Shown here in pieces: positions 44,737 to 55,358 of a stretch of DNA of 64,000 nt. Source of the DNA: Hirundichthys speculiger (taxonomy: Eukaryota > Chordata > Actinopteri > Beloniformes > Exocoetidae); assembly GCA_018398805.1 (NCBI GenBank), contig JAGFBZ010001158.1, positions 1 through 64,000 on the forward strand, in the 5' to 3' direction. Within the stretch, counting starts at the first letter, position 1; each line of letters opens with the position of its first letter. A program made the translations under genes and the position numbers. The notes beneath the pieces were generated by a model. The model did no database searches and was not told the origin of the DNA. It was given only the letters and a program-made list of their open reading frames with translations.

Positions 44737-47050
44737 CCAAACCTCCTGACCTGAAAACTTATTAAAAATGGAGATTTGTTACTTCTGTTGCTGCAGGCAG
44801 AAGATCTCAGCCGGAGAAAACGACATGAAACCGCCCGAGTATCCGCTCTGTCGCGGTGAAGTCGGTGAGAAATGTTTTGAAATGTGTCGGTGTCTTTTCT
44901 GGGATTAGCCTCACGTTTCTCTTTGCGTGGTTCCCCAGATCTGCGGTGTCATTTCACCGCCTCTATCCTATCTGACAACCTCAGGATTTTCGGTCTCTTT
45001 TGTTGTTACTACGATACTCCAAGTAGATGTGGCGCAACCCTCAACCTTGGAGTCTTTTCCGCTCCGGCACCTTATGATGCACTTTTTTCCTCGGGTGTGT
45101 TTTCCTCTTTGGATTACGTTAACACAGATTCATTCTCTTTCTTTTTTATGCCATAAACATGTCACGTCGGTCACAGTCGCTGACAGATAAGGTCACTCAG
45201 TTTGACCTTATCTGCGTCAGTCACACAGAGGCACAAACCAGGCCAAGTTTGACGACCACAGGCATAAATCTCCGGAGCTTTTCAGCCGTTGTTAGAATGA
45301 CTGGAGGCAGCTCAGTGACAGCGGGGTGGGTGGAGACTGTCGGTGGAGGTGGGGGGGGGGGGGGGGGGGGGGGGGGGTGGGGGGGGGGGGTCGGGGAGAT
45401 AATCATGCATGAGAGAAGAAAGGTAGCGTAGAGAATGGTGGGAAGCTCCATTGGGCTGCTTTTTTTTTTTTTAACCCAAACAGTGTCCCCATTATCAGGA
45501 CTGATGTGCATCTCTGCAACAAGCCGCAAACTCATTTGGCCTTGGGAGCCATCGAGAGTCCTCAATGTGTTAGGATAAGTCACTCCCGAGACCACTAAAA
45601 GCCATTATTAGAAGGTGTTTATTGAGCTAGCCATGGCCCAGATACAGCTTAATATCCTGAGAACAGTTATAGCCCATAATTATATTACATTTTGGATGAG
45701 GACTTGCCGTGATTAGATAAATGATGAATAGCTCCGCCAGATTAAAAAAAAGGAAAAAAAAAAAGGTATGAAGTTTCCAAGGTGATAATGGGATGTTGGC
45801 TTACTTCTGCGAGGAGTTAAAGCATTTGCTTTTCCGCTCATTGTATTTTTTTTTTGACACCTCAAATGGTATACGATACATGCACGAGGGCTTGTATTAC
45901 ACGAAGAACACCGCGGAAACGAGTACGGGCCTCGACGGACTTTGATCTAATCTTCCTGTGCACCTCGGATGACTTTAAATCTCTCTCTCTCGAATTGTTC
46001 GCGGGTCCTCTTTCAGCTCCGTTTTTAACTGAATACTGATGATGTGTAATTTTCTAAACACAATGTGTCAATGCAACTGCTAATTACACCTGCCAGCCTG
46101 CTGTAAAGAGGAGTAGAAGACATGAAAAGGATATAAATTGATAATTAAATGGCATTTCTGGTGTTTTGGCTTTGTCCTATTTAATTAAAGCACAATCATG
46201 CGAGAGCTTGATTCCTGGCAACTGCACGAAGATAAATGTTACCTGTAATGATGCTGATGCCATGAGCTCTACTCAGACCAGTCGTACTGTGAACCGTCAC
46301 ACGTTTAGCACATTAAAACTAAATGTAAAGCGTTGCAGAACTGTTGTCGCAGTCACAGCACACGCCAGGCGCCTCAACGCACAGAATAGGCAGTCACGCT
46401 GGCTTTTATGTGCCGAGCTATGAATAAATAATGGATCTTCTGGAGTGTTGCTGATGCATCAGCCGGTAATGATAGGCATCTCGCCCACCGTGGCCTCACA
46501 TTGTAAAACAAAAGGCAACGACTCTTTCGAATCAGATCGCACTAGCAGCCTGTTTGCCCTTTGGAGGGCTAAACCATACACAATGGAGCTATAATATATT
46601 TTTTGCTGGTACTGCATTAGCTTTTATAGGCCGTGATTTTTATCGTCCCCTTTTTTTTTCCCTCCATGTATCACTGCAGCCGAGTCCTGAAAAGATTCCC
46701 CGGCTTTGAAGGCTTTCTTTTTGCCTGGTAAGTGGTGCTTGTGTCAGACAATTGTGCTGGAGTGATGGAAACGTTGCCGTGATGAGTGTTAAAGGCTAAA
46801 CAGTTTGCCACTGATGAGGTGGGGGCTCGTTGCTTTGAACGGATATTTGACCAACCAAGAGGATGGTTGATAAATTCACCCTTACCCCTTTCAGACAGAC
46901 GGGGGAAGCCGCTAATTTATCTCCACGGTGGTCTGTCTGAATGTCTCCAACACACTAAAGTGAGCACAGCTTACAACCTCTGAGGTATTAGTGATAATCC
47001 TTGTTGAGCGCAGAGCGTTGTGGCCGCACAGTGAGGTATCTGAGATAAAC
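44737..47050. other. intronic DNA with G-rich tract, possibly conserved stretches
   Basis: Includes the G tract at 45351-45390. From about 45600 to 46560 there is complex, repeat-free sequence with homeodomain-type TAATTA motifs (such as near 46142 and 46181) that could be conserved noncoding DNA. This is only a suspicion from composition. Confidence 0.4.
45351..45390. repeat. 40-bp poly-G tract
   Basis: G run with a single T at 45378, followed by TCGGGG. The proline-rich and glycine-rich ORFs through it are artefacts. Confidence 0.9.
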
Positions 47051-47820
47051 AATACAACCTCAGTTCCAAAAACAGCTAAGATGCTGCGGAAAACATAAAT
47101 GAGAACAGACTGGAATGATTTGCAAATCTCATAAACCCATATTTTACTCCCAATAGAGCATAAAGGACATAAAAGATGTTGAAACTGAGACATTTTACTA
47201 TTTCATGGAAAATATTCACCCATTCTGACTTTGATGGCAGCAATTCATCTCAAAGAAGTTGGAACAGAGACAGCAAGAGGCTGGAAAAGTGACTAACAAG
47301 TCAAACGAAGCATCTGACAACCAGTCAGGGCAGTTGTCAACAGGTTAGTTGTCAACAGGTTAGTAACATGACTGAGTATTAAAGGAGTGTTTCAGAGAGG
47401 CAGAACCTCTCTGATGTAAAGATGGGCAGAGGTTCACCAGTCTGAGACAAACTGTGTGAGGAAAATTGTGGACAAATTTCAGAAAAACATAAATCTGCAA
47501 AGATTTTGAAAGTCCAACCATCTACAGTCCATAATATCATCTAACAGACTCAGAGAATCAGGAGAAGTTTCTGTGTTTAAGGACCAAGGATGAAGGTTTG
47601 AACTGGATGATGGAGATCTCCAGGTCCTTCAGGCAGCACAGCATTAAAAACAGACATGATTCTCTACTGGACATCTCTGATGGACTCAGGATCACTTCCA
47701 GAGATCACTGTCTGTCAGCACAGTTCGCTTACTGGTCCAACTTTTTAGAGAGGAGTCGCTGCCATCAAAGTCAGGATGAGCTGATGTTTTTCATGAAATA
47801 ATAAAATGTCTCAGTTTCTG
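47051..47820. mobile_element. widespread teleost nonautonomous DNA element
   Basis: Starts ATACAACCTCAGTTCC and contains GATTTGCAAATCTCATAAACC and TTTGATGGCAGCAATTC, with GCCATCAAAGTCAGG in inverse near the right end and AAATGTCTCAGTTTCTGAT closing it. I recognise this as a very common fish repeat of DNA-transposon type. The superfamily was not assigned. Confidence 0.7.
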
Positions 47821-48017
47821 ATAGATAGATAGATATGTTTATTGTCCCCGTGGGGGAATTTGTTTTCAGCAAAAGATACACATTGCAATTTGACAAACAT
47901 AGCATAAACACAGGGACACAGAACCGTAACACAGACAGACACAGTGCATCCACTTATACATGGTATTGCCCAGCCAGCCATTTAAAAGTTTAATGGCTTG
48001 GGGTATTTTGGCGCCAT
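47821..48017. repeat. GATA microsatellite plus TTTATTGTCCCC.. short repeat
   Basis: (GATA)n at 47821-47835, followed by TTTATTGTCCCCGTGGGGGA, a common teleost interspersed motif. Confidence 0.6.
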
Positions 48018-48224
48018 CTTTTTCGAAGACGTCTTGGCGAAAATACGCAATGCCTTCTGAGTAGCCCTTACTTCCTAGGTTGGTACCGGAGAATCTCAAT
48101 ATTGAGGGCGATACAGCCCTCAAACTTGTCCCTCAACTTGACTTTCTAAGAATCGGGACAGCACTTGTACTTCACGGAAGCACGCATTTTAGCGATTGAA
48201 GGTTAAGGTAAGGAATTGGAATTC
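48018..48224. mobile_element. right part of the unclassified GGGTGAATT element
   Basis: Closely matches 16626-16855 (shared GGCGCCATC.TTTTCGAAGA, GAGGGCGATACAGCCCTCAA and the final GGAATTGGAATTCACC). Only the right portion is present. Confidence 0.75.
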
Positions 48225-50608
48225 ACCGTGGGTTTCAGAAAAGATAATAGTTTTTTCAAAGGCCACCCATGCAGTTAATCAAACCAGATTCTCACCACAT
48301 ACAGAGATGGTTTCAAATGAGGTTGCAGTTGGATTTAGCCTTGGATGAGGACACATTGATTGTATCCGATCGCTCGAAGTATGAAATGGAACCAGTTGTT
48401 TGGGGAGAGGGGAGTCTGATTTAGGCTGACTCATGGTCTTCCACTCCCCAGGTTGGCCAGTTATGCGCAGTTTCACATCTGTTGACGAAGCAAAAGTTGT
48501 CATTGACGCAGGATCCTGTGGTGGACCGAGTGGACTGGACTGGACTTGGCTTGGTACCTGCTGGAACAAAACACTTTACCTTGAGCTATGAAAGCCTGCT
48601 TTGCCAAGAAAGAGTGGAGAAATTGTGAATTGTGAAAAGTCCAATCTCTGACCATTTAAGAGCTCATAATTAAAGCCTGAATAGATTTCTCAGGAAGCAA
48701 TTTGACTCCTTTTTTACATCTACTTTGAAAGTATTATTTGATGTCATTAGGGCAACAGAGTCTGCCTCAAATCAAACCACTTCTAATTTCAAGAAATGAG
48801 CGATCATCATTCTTTCCAGCATGGTACAATGTATTTGAGTCATGTGGTCTCTTGTCCCTGCTAATGATGTTCATGAAAGACTCACGGCTGAATTGTGATG
48901 ACGTTCATCGAGAACCTGGAACCGAAAAGCCTCGTGATACCAAGAATCCGCTTTTTTGATATCTGCTAAAGTGAGTGTTTTTATATAAATATTTGCTGAT
49001 GCTTTTCAATATTTAATATTCCACTTATTTATTTATTTATTTTAGCCTTTTGGAGTAAAAACACTGTTTGACATTTTGAAAAGACTCTATAAACCTTTGG
49101 CCAAGTCACTCTGTATGTAAGCAGCGTGGTGCACTACCCAAGGGCAAAAAGATCCAACTGGCATTTTTTTTTAATGGGTTCAACGAACGGGTTTACTGGG
49201 ACTTTAATTACATTCGCTCCATAACCGCGAGTGTTGCTGGCGACGGAGGTGGATCTTTTCAAGGCGATGTGCTCTTATGACACCCCACCAACATAGCGCC
49301 GCTGTGTCCCTGATTGCCCCTCTATCTGCATAGAGTTTGGGCACACCAGCGAGATCGCTAATGCTTAATTAGCAGATTAGGAGATCCAATTAGGAGATCT
49401 CCTCTGTCCCAAATCAAGTCTCTGTCAATATGTCCTATGAGAATGAGATAGTAAATGTTCCCACGTACGTTCCTCTCCCAGCTGAAATGACCATTCTTGA
49501 TTGACTGCTGCGTACTTTGTTTGGCCCTCTGGACACCTTGTTGGAAGGCTAACTCTTGATTTATCATTATTAATTCAAGCTCATTTCAAAGAAAGACTGG
49601 GCTGCATGTCAGCGCCGAGATAAGCCTGAACACTGATGTAACACAAACGCAAACGTTTGGTTGGCTTTTTCTAACCATAAATGGAGAGCACGTCGATAGT
49701 TCATTCAACGCAGAGGCAAATTTGTGCGTCAGGCATTAAAATTAGTGATTGTTTTTCATTATAAGGTCTCTTTAAGCTTTCTTTAGTTTAATTTGGAGCG
49801 ACTGTATTGGGGATTCAGAACCGCCGAAAATGAATTACCACTGCAGAAGTAATTACAGAAACAACCATCTTTTACACGTTTCACTTCTCATGTCTTCATA
49901 CATTTCTGGCTTTTTTTTTTTTATTGTGGACTGCAGTGACGACGTAAAGCTACATTAAGTGCTTTAATAACCCATTCGGCATCATCAACACACTACAACA
50001 GCTCTGTGGTGCTTTGGGAGAGATTCCTGCTCATTACGGATCTGTTCTGACTGCCCAATAATCGGTATCTGAGTGCTGTTTTGACTCCCCAGAGATTTCA
50101 TTATAAATACATTTTACATCATTAAAGGTAGATAAGGTTAGATTTGTTCTCCCAGAACTGAAACGTCTTTGGTTGATTACAGGCTGCTTTTTCTCCAAAC
50201 TGTACCTGGAGGTGGACGATGTCGCCACTTCTTCCTGTTAGCGTCAGACCTTTGTAATGGGGTGTAAAGGTGGAGCAGCTGAATACCAGTCAAAGCCTGC
50301 AGTTTGATCCTTGGTCCATTTGAATATGCGTACGTGGACGGCCCTGGTGAATGTGGTTTGTCGTGCAAAAGTGGTTGTCATGACCGAAGACGTGCTGTTT
50401 AAGTACATCCTTTTAGCATTTGGAGGAAGCGAAACCCTATTTCAGTTCAGTCTTTTTATGCAATGCAAGTTCACAGCAAAGGTCAATTTAAGCCACTTCC
50501 CACAGGAAGTAAACAAACTTCAAGTAAAGGAATAAAAGGAACCAAAGAAACAACCAACACAACATTTATTGGCCATGAACTCTCCTCCTTTTGCGCCTAT
50601 TGACAGTA
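48225..50608. other. intronic DNA, possibly conserved stretches
   Basis: No gene recognised. The segment about 49330-49760 is repeat-free with palindromic GGAGATC motifs (GGAGATCCAATTAGGAGATC) and could be conserved intronic DNA. This is unproven. Confidence 0.35.
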
Positions 50609-50616
50609 GTTTGCGC

Positions 50617-51784
50617 TAGAAATGTTTTGACACCATTTTTTCCCTCCCGATCTGATTCTTGAGCTTGAGCTGGTATCAGCTGATACCGACTACCGATCCT
50701 AGTCTGATCTTAAAAGTAATTGCACTATTCCTAACTATAATATCATTATCATTGTTGTAAAACATGAAAAATCCAGCAAATCCAAGACATTTATGTCTAT
50801 ATTTATTTCCAAATTGAACAGTAGAAAACAGTATTGCAAAATGCAAATGCAACTGAACTAAAATAATTTTTTCTTGTAATCGTTTATCTTAAAATTTAAT
50901 GATCAGTTACAGGCTTATTTACCTTTATATTTTTTTTCTCACTTTAGTGGTACATTTTCTGCAAAAAATTGCTGAGTGAAAATTTGTTGAACGATAATTT
51001 CGAAGCAAAAATTCGCCTGGTGCCATCGAAAAATGAAGTGAAATTTCAAGGGCTTGAAACAAAAGAACGAACAAATTTTCGATGAAAATTCGAGGGCAGC
51101 GATCTTTATAACATTTTTTGACGAATTTCACAGAATTTCATTGAATTTTGGCAAATTTTGTCCCAGTTTCTTTTTGATGGTAGTGTAACGCAAGCAACCA
51201 GTAAATAAATCATTAAATATAAATTACCTGATATTGGTTGGTGCCTAGACTCAAGAAGAAGAGTCATTGTTGTAAAACATAAATAAATACAGGAAATCCA
51301 AGACATTTATGTTTATATTTATTTCCAAATAGAACAGTATAAAACAGTTTTGAAAAATGCAAATGCAACTGAACTAAAAAAAAATTCTTTGTAGTCGTTT
51401 GCCTTAAAACTTTTTACCTTTTATATTTCTTCTGACTTTAGCGGTACATTTTCTGCAAAAAATTGCTGAGTGAAAATTTGTTGAACGATAATTTCGAAGC
51501 AAAAATTTGCATGGTGCCATCGAAAAATGCAGTGAAATTTCAAGGGCTTGAAACAAAAGAACGAACAAATTTTCAATGAAAATTCAAGGGCGAGCTTTTT
51601 GACGAATTTCACCGAATTTCGTTGAATTTTAGCAAATTTTGTCCCAGTCTCTTTTTGCTGCTAGTGTAACGCAAGCAACCAGTAAATAAATCATTAAATA
51701 TAAATTATTTGATATCAGTTAGTGCCTGATATTGATAGTACCAATGCAATTTCCGATACTGACATCGGAGCCTGAACAACACTG
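50617..51784. mobile_element. hAT element with internal ~510-bp tandem duplication
   Basis: Right end, inverted, reads CAGTGTTGTTCAGGCTCCGA; the left end is TAGAAATGTTTTGACACC. The flanks GTTTGCGC (50609-50616) and GTTTGCGT (51785-51792) are an 8-bp duplication with one mismatch. Inside, the stretch from CATTGTTGTAAAACAT (about 50751) to TATAAATTACC (about 51230) is repeated from about 51265 to 51712. No transposase. Confidence 0.75.
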
Positions 51785-51792
51785 GTTTGCGT

Positions 51793-52732
51793 GACACGAG
51801 CAGTTGACCTGCACAGATTTATATCGAGATGACAGCAACTGGACCGAGATCCTACAGGGATCCTATCCACGCTGTCACTTAAATGAAATGAAGTTTCTGA
51901 GTCTTGTCAAGGGCTTAAAATAGCAATTTATTTTAACATCACTTCATTGCCACTGGTTCAAACATTAAAGCAGCACCAAGGGCTGTGTTTCATGTTAAAA
52001 TAACAGTCTGAATTGCATTTGAAGAAATATTTGCCCCCTTGAGGGAGTGTCATTAAACTCGTGCCATCTTCAGTTCCTGCCATCGGCAAAAACCAGCCAA
52101 AGTAGTTTTGCACACCGGTCCTGGTGGTCTCTGAGGGCAACTGCATATCACTTCGCAGCACGGCGCCACACATCAACAAAGATCAAACTAGTCCACAGAG
52201 CTACAGTGGACATCATTTCAAAGGCAATTAATACACTCGTGAAATTAATGAGGGAAGGCATAAAGGGGAGTCAGGGGAGTAAAAGACCAAACATCTGAAT
52301 CTCCACGCCTACAGGGGTGTCCGCTGAGCTTAAAAAGGACAAAAGGTCCTCTGTGCTGCTTTAAATGCCACTTTGCTGCAAATTTATCTTCTGTTCTAAC
52401 TCTGCTCGATTCATGTTGTTTCAGTCCCTATTGAAGGTTTCAGCAACTGGGCTGTTTTAAGTCCCAGCTATGCTGAGGTAAGAGCTGCTAATGAGGTAAA
52501 TGTCCTCTTGATTACACAACCAGATGTGGCGAACAGATACTGTAGTTTGTCTGGGGTTTGACCCCAAGAAGTTTCCATTTTCCCTTTTACACATAAAATA
52601 AGCCTTCGACCTTTATCGACGTATCACCTTGCATGGAGCTGAATCAGGGCTACTGTTGAAAGAACGACCTCGTAGGGTCACGGACAAAACGCACCTGAAG
52701 CAAACAAGCAGAAGAAGAGGCCTCTGGCGGTT
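51793..52732. other. intronic DNA, nothing recognised
   Basis: No exon or element boundary seen. Confidence 0.4.
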
Positions 52733-53560
52733 TCTTTTCATTTCATTTTATTGATTCATTCCAGACATGTCAAAACAATATTTTAAAGCATAGACAATTA
52801 TAACACTATCATGAATCTATGTATCTGAAAATAAATATATTTATAAAATAAAATAAACAATAATGCAAAAAATAATATACACTGACACATGTGCATAAAC
52901 ATAATTTGTAAAAAATATAGAACCTCTTGTAAATAAATCTAAATATTAAATGGACATATTCCCTCCAAAAAAGAAAAAAATCAAAAATAAACAAAATGTA
53001 TACCCAATGTATACACACCGATCTATATACATACACATACATACCAATATGCAAAACACATATCTGGTTTAACATGTCTGAAACGGGGTAGGAAGAAGTA
53101 AAACTTATTTAATCCTACCCCTTCTCCAATGTTCCATAATTACCCTTAAAATTTATCCAGCTTTTGAGGCCTTATCCTAAATTTTAGTTGTAATTTCATA
53201 TCCAGATAGACATAGACGTCTAACTACATACATACATACATACTGATATACACACACATTCGCACTACAGTACACACTGTAGTGTGTACATACTACTTAT
53301 ACTTCACCCTGCACAGTCACACCCACACACACTCACTGCACCCCGAGAGCACCCAGATATCTCCCTCTTCCCACCATGCTGCACTCCGACACAAACCCAC
53401 CCGAGCCCAGTCCCCCAGTCCCAGGCTCAATGGGGAGCAGAATCTCCTGTATCTCTGTACTCATTGTCTGAACAACAATACAGAATTAAGGATTCATTTG
53501 CAGGATTTTACTTTTCTCCCAGAACAGTATAACATGAAAAATAATCTCAGTCATGTTGTT
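52733..53560 (-). mobile_element. probable LINE 3' region, minus strand
   Basis: On the minus strand it ends GACATGTCTGGAATGAATCA, ATAAA and a short ATGAA tail (to 52733), a typical fish LINE 3' end. Upstream are GGGGTAGGATTAAATAAGTT and CATA/CACA microsatellites. The ORF part is absent and the left (5') limit is approximate. The hairpin CACTACAGT-ACAC-ACTGTAGTG lies at about 53263-53284. Confidence 0.45.
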
Positions 53561-53599
53561 ATGAACAGTCATTTATTGCAATAGCAAGAACTTTGACAT

Positions 53600-54422
53600 T
53601 TATTTACAATGATAGTCCCAGAAACAGTTCTTGTCCTCTGAAAAACAGAGGCGGACATCACATTTGCTGCATTGGGTATTGGTATACCCTTTACTGCAAT
53701 GTCTGCAGTGTCCTCTCTTCACTTTTATTGAGAAATGTCCAAAGTGTTGTGTCCACCTGGAAAGAGAAGAATCAATATTAATATTAATAATCCATTCATA
53801 TATATGCCAAAAATGCATGATGATACAAGTCAAAGATATCACAAACATGGCAAATAGCAGAAATAGATTCTTACCAGAATGAGAGAGGATGGTAGTTGGG
53901 CCTGGAACTTTCTCATGTTCAGGATCTCCTTCTTTGGCATCTTGAGAGCTTGGCAATGTCGCTTGTAGAGGAGCCAGGCGTTGACCACAGCAAGGGTGAT
54001 GGTGTGCCAGAAGATGTAAAGTCATGGAAATAATTATTAGACCACCATTTTTTCTTCACTTTCTTGTTCATTTTAATACCTGGTACCACTAAACGTCATC
54101 ATGTGACTAAAACAGACAGAAAAGAAAACACTGAATGCATAAAAGCAGTGTTTTTGGCAGTACAACACCATAGCTATTGATGTAAAAACTTAAGTGATTT
54201 AGGTTATAATCAAGAAAACCATGGAAAATGGTAAGATATCAGCTCTTAAATAAAACTCTTATGAGCAATCTTTGTGGTTATCGTTATGTTTGTCCAAACA
54301 AATGTACCTTTAGTTGTACCAGGCATTAAAATGAACAAGAAACTGAAGAATACAAGGGTGGTCTAATAATTTTTCCATGACTGTACATGTACCAGCGCCG
54401 GGTTTTCAGGGCGAACTTGTAT
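53600..54422 (-). pseudogene. piggyBac transposase C-terminal part, interrupted
   Basis: On the minus strand, 54422-54386 reads KYKFALKTRRWYM. After the MITE, 54018-53876 reads IFWHTITLAVVNAWLLYKRH and MPKKEILNMRKF, the conserved last catalytic-domain region of piggyBac/PGBD transposases ('RRW....FF...D.AVVNAWILY'). A possible intron follows (GTAAG at about 53874, CTTTCCAG ending at 53757). Then comes GHFSIKVKRGHCRHCSKGY with C-x2-C..C-x2-C-x4-C, the C-terminal zinc-binding domain that recognises terminal repeats. Joined at those splice sites the two parts are one base out of frame. The catalytic aspartates lie further upstream and were not identified. A transposon relic; domestication is not supported. 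Confidence 0.7.
54019..54383. mobile_element. Tc1/mariner-like MITE, copy 2
   Basis: TA on both sides (54017-54018 and 54384-54385). Starts AAGTCATGGAAATAATTATT and ends AATTTTTCCATGACTG. Nearly identical along its length to copy 1 at 44211-44574. It interrupts the piggyBac transposase reading. Confidence 0.9.
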
Positions 54423-55358
54423 TTCGCTGTAATTACACATTGCACTGAAGTAATCTATTCACACATTTAACTGGCCACACAATAGTGTATAGCTGACCAA
54501 TTGTAAACTCTGATTATCATACTAATAGATATGCAGGTAGCCTCCAACTTACGACAACACCTGACATTCCTGAACATCAACACCTGCTCCAGAACAAATG
54601 AAAAAATGCCCTCCCCCAAGCATCCTCCACAACTGATTTAACTAAGAATTGATAGGAACATTTTCTTATCAAAAGCCAAGACTAAGGGCAGACATGCACA
54701 AACAGAAATTCTTTGTTAGAAAGTCCTGCTTTCTGTGATAAGGAGAAAATACTCAGTGGTCAAGGTGAGAAAATCATTATAAGTAAATGAAAATGATTAG
54801 ATATGGCAATATATCTTTGCACACTAGTTTCTAATACAATAATATGTAATCAAATATAAGGCTAGGCTGTAAATCATGTGTAGTTTAAAGTTATATTGTG
54901 AAAATTTAAATTGTTCCTCTCAAGACATCCCTCTCAAAACAGGGTTGTTTTGACTACCACATTCACCCAACGTTGTAATATTGCAACAATTACAAAACAA
55001 GCTCTAAATAAAATGTAAGGCACATTTTCCACAATGACTACATACTGACATATTCTAGACACTGTAATAAACACATAAAAAAATATTTAAAGCACTTTAC
55101 TTACTTCAGTCAGATAAATCCAATCCAGTAAATCGAGGGGGATGATGCTCTCTCAAAAATCTGGAGGGTGTGTGACTTCTTGACCTGAGGACAAGCCTTA
55201 TATACAAATGTATGACCCAATAGCATTCTGAGACTGAACAATAGGACCAAATGAGTAGGTTAATGTGGTTGAACCAAAAAAGAAAAATGAAAAAAAGGTT
55301 TTTTGGGAGATAACAAAAAATTGTTGTAATTCTGCAACAGTGGGTCCTACAGGGTTAA

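Larger units (their letters stand above)
53561..55354 (-). mobile_element. piggyBac-like element remnant, one TTAA end
   Basis: The right border has CAACAGTGGGTCCTACAGGG directly followed by TTAA (55355-55358), the piggyBac target site. The minus-strand interior carries the C-terminal part of a piggyBac transposase (53600-54422). The other end (TTAA-CCCTGTAGG expected) was not found. A Tc1-like MITE interrupts it at 54019-54383. Confidence 0.65.

Noticed and set aside
44804..44932. Exon-like stretch after CTGCAG with an open frame (QKISAGENDMKPPEYPLCRG)
   Set aside because: It does not match CADM1 or any family I recognise, and no donor with proper phase is evident. It could be chance.
45221..45595. 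124-residue minus-strand ORF with a proline run
   Set aside because: Again only the complement of a G tract; no start context or domain.
53600..54025. Single 141-residue protein with a membrane-like segment (FLLFAMFVISLTCIIMHFW)
   Set aside because: The hydrophobic part is translated from a likely intron or spacer between two piggyBac transposase segments, and the first part is read in the wrong frame.
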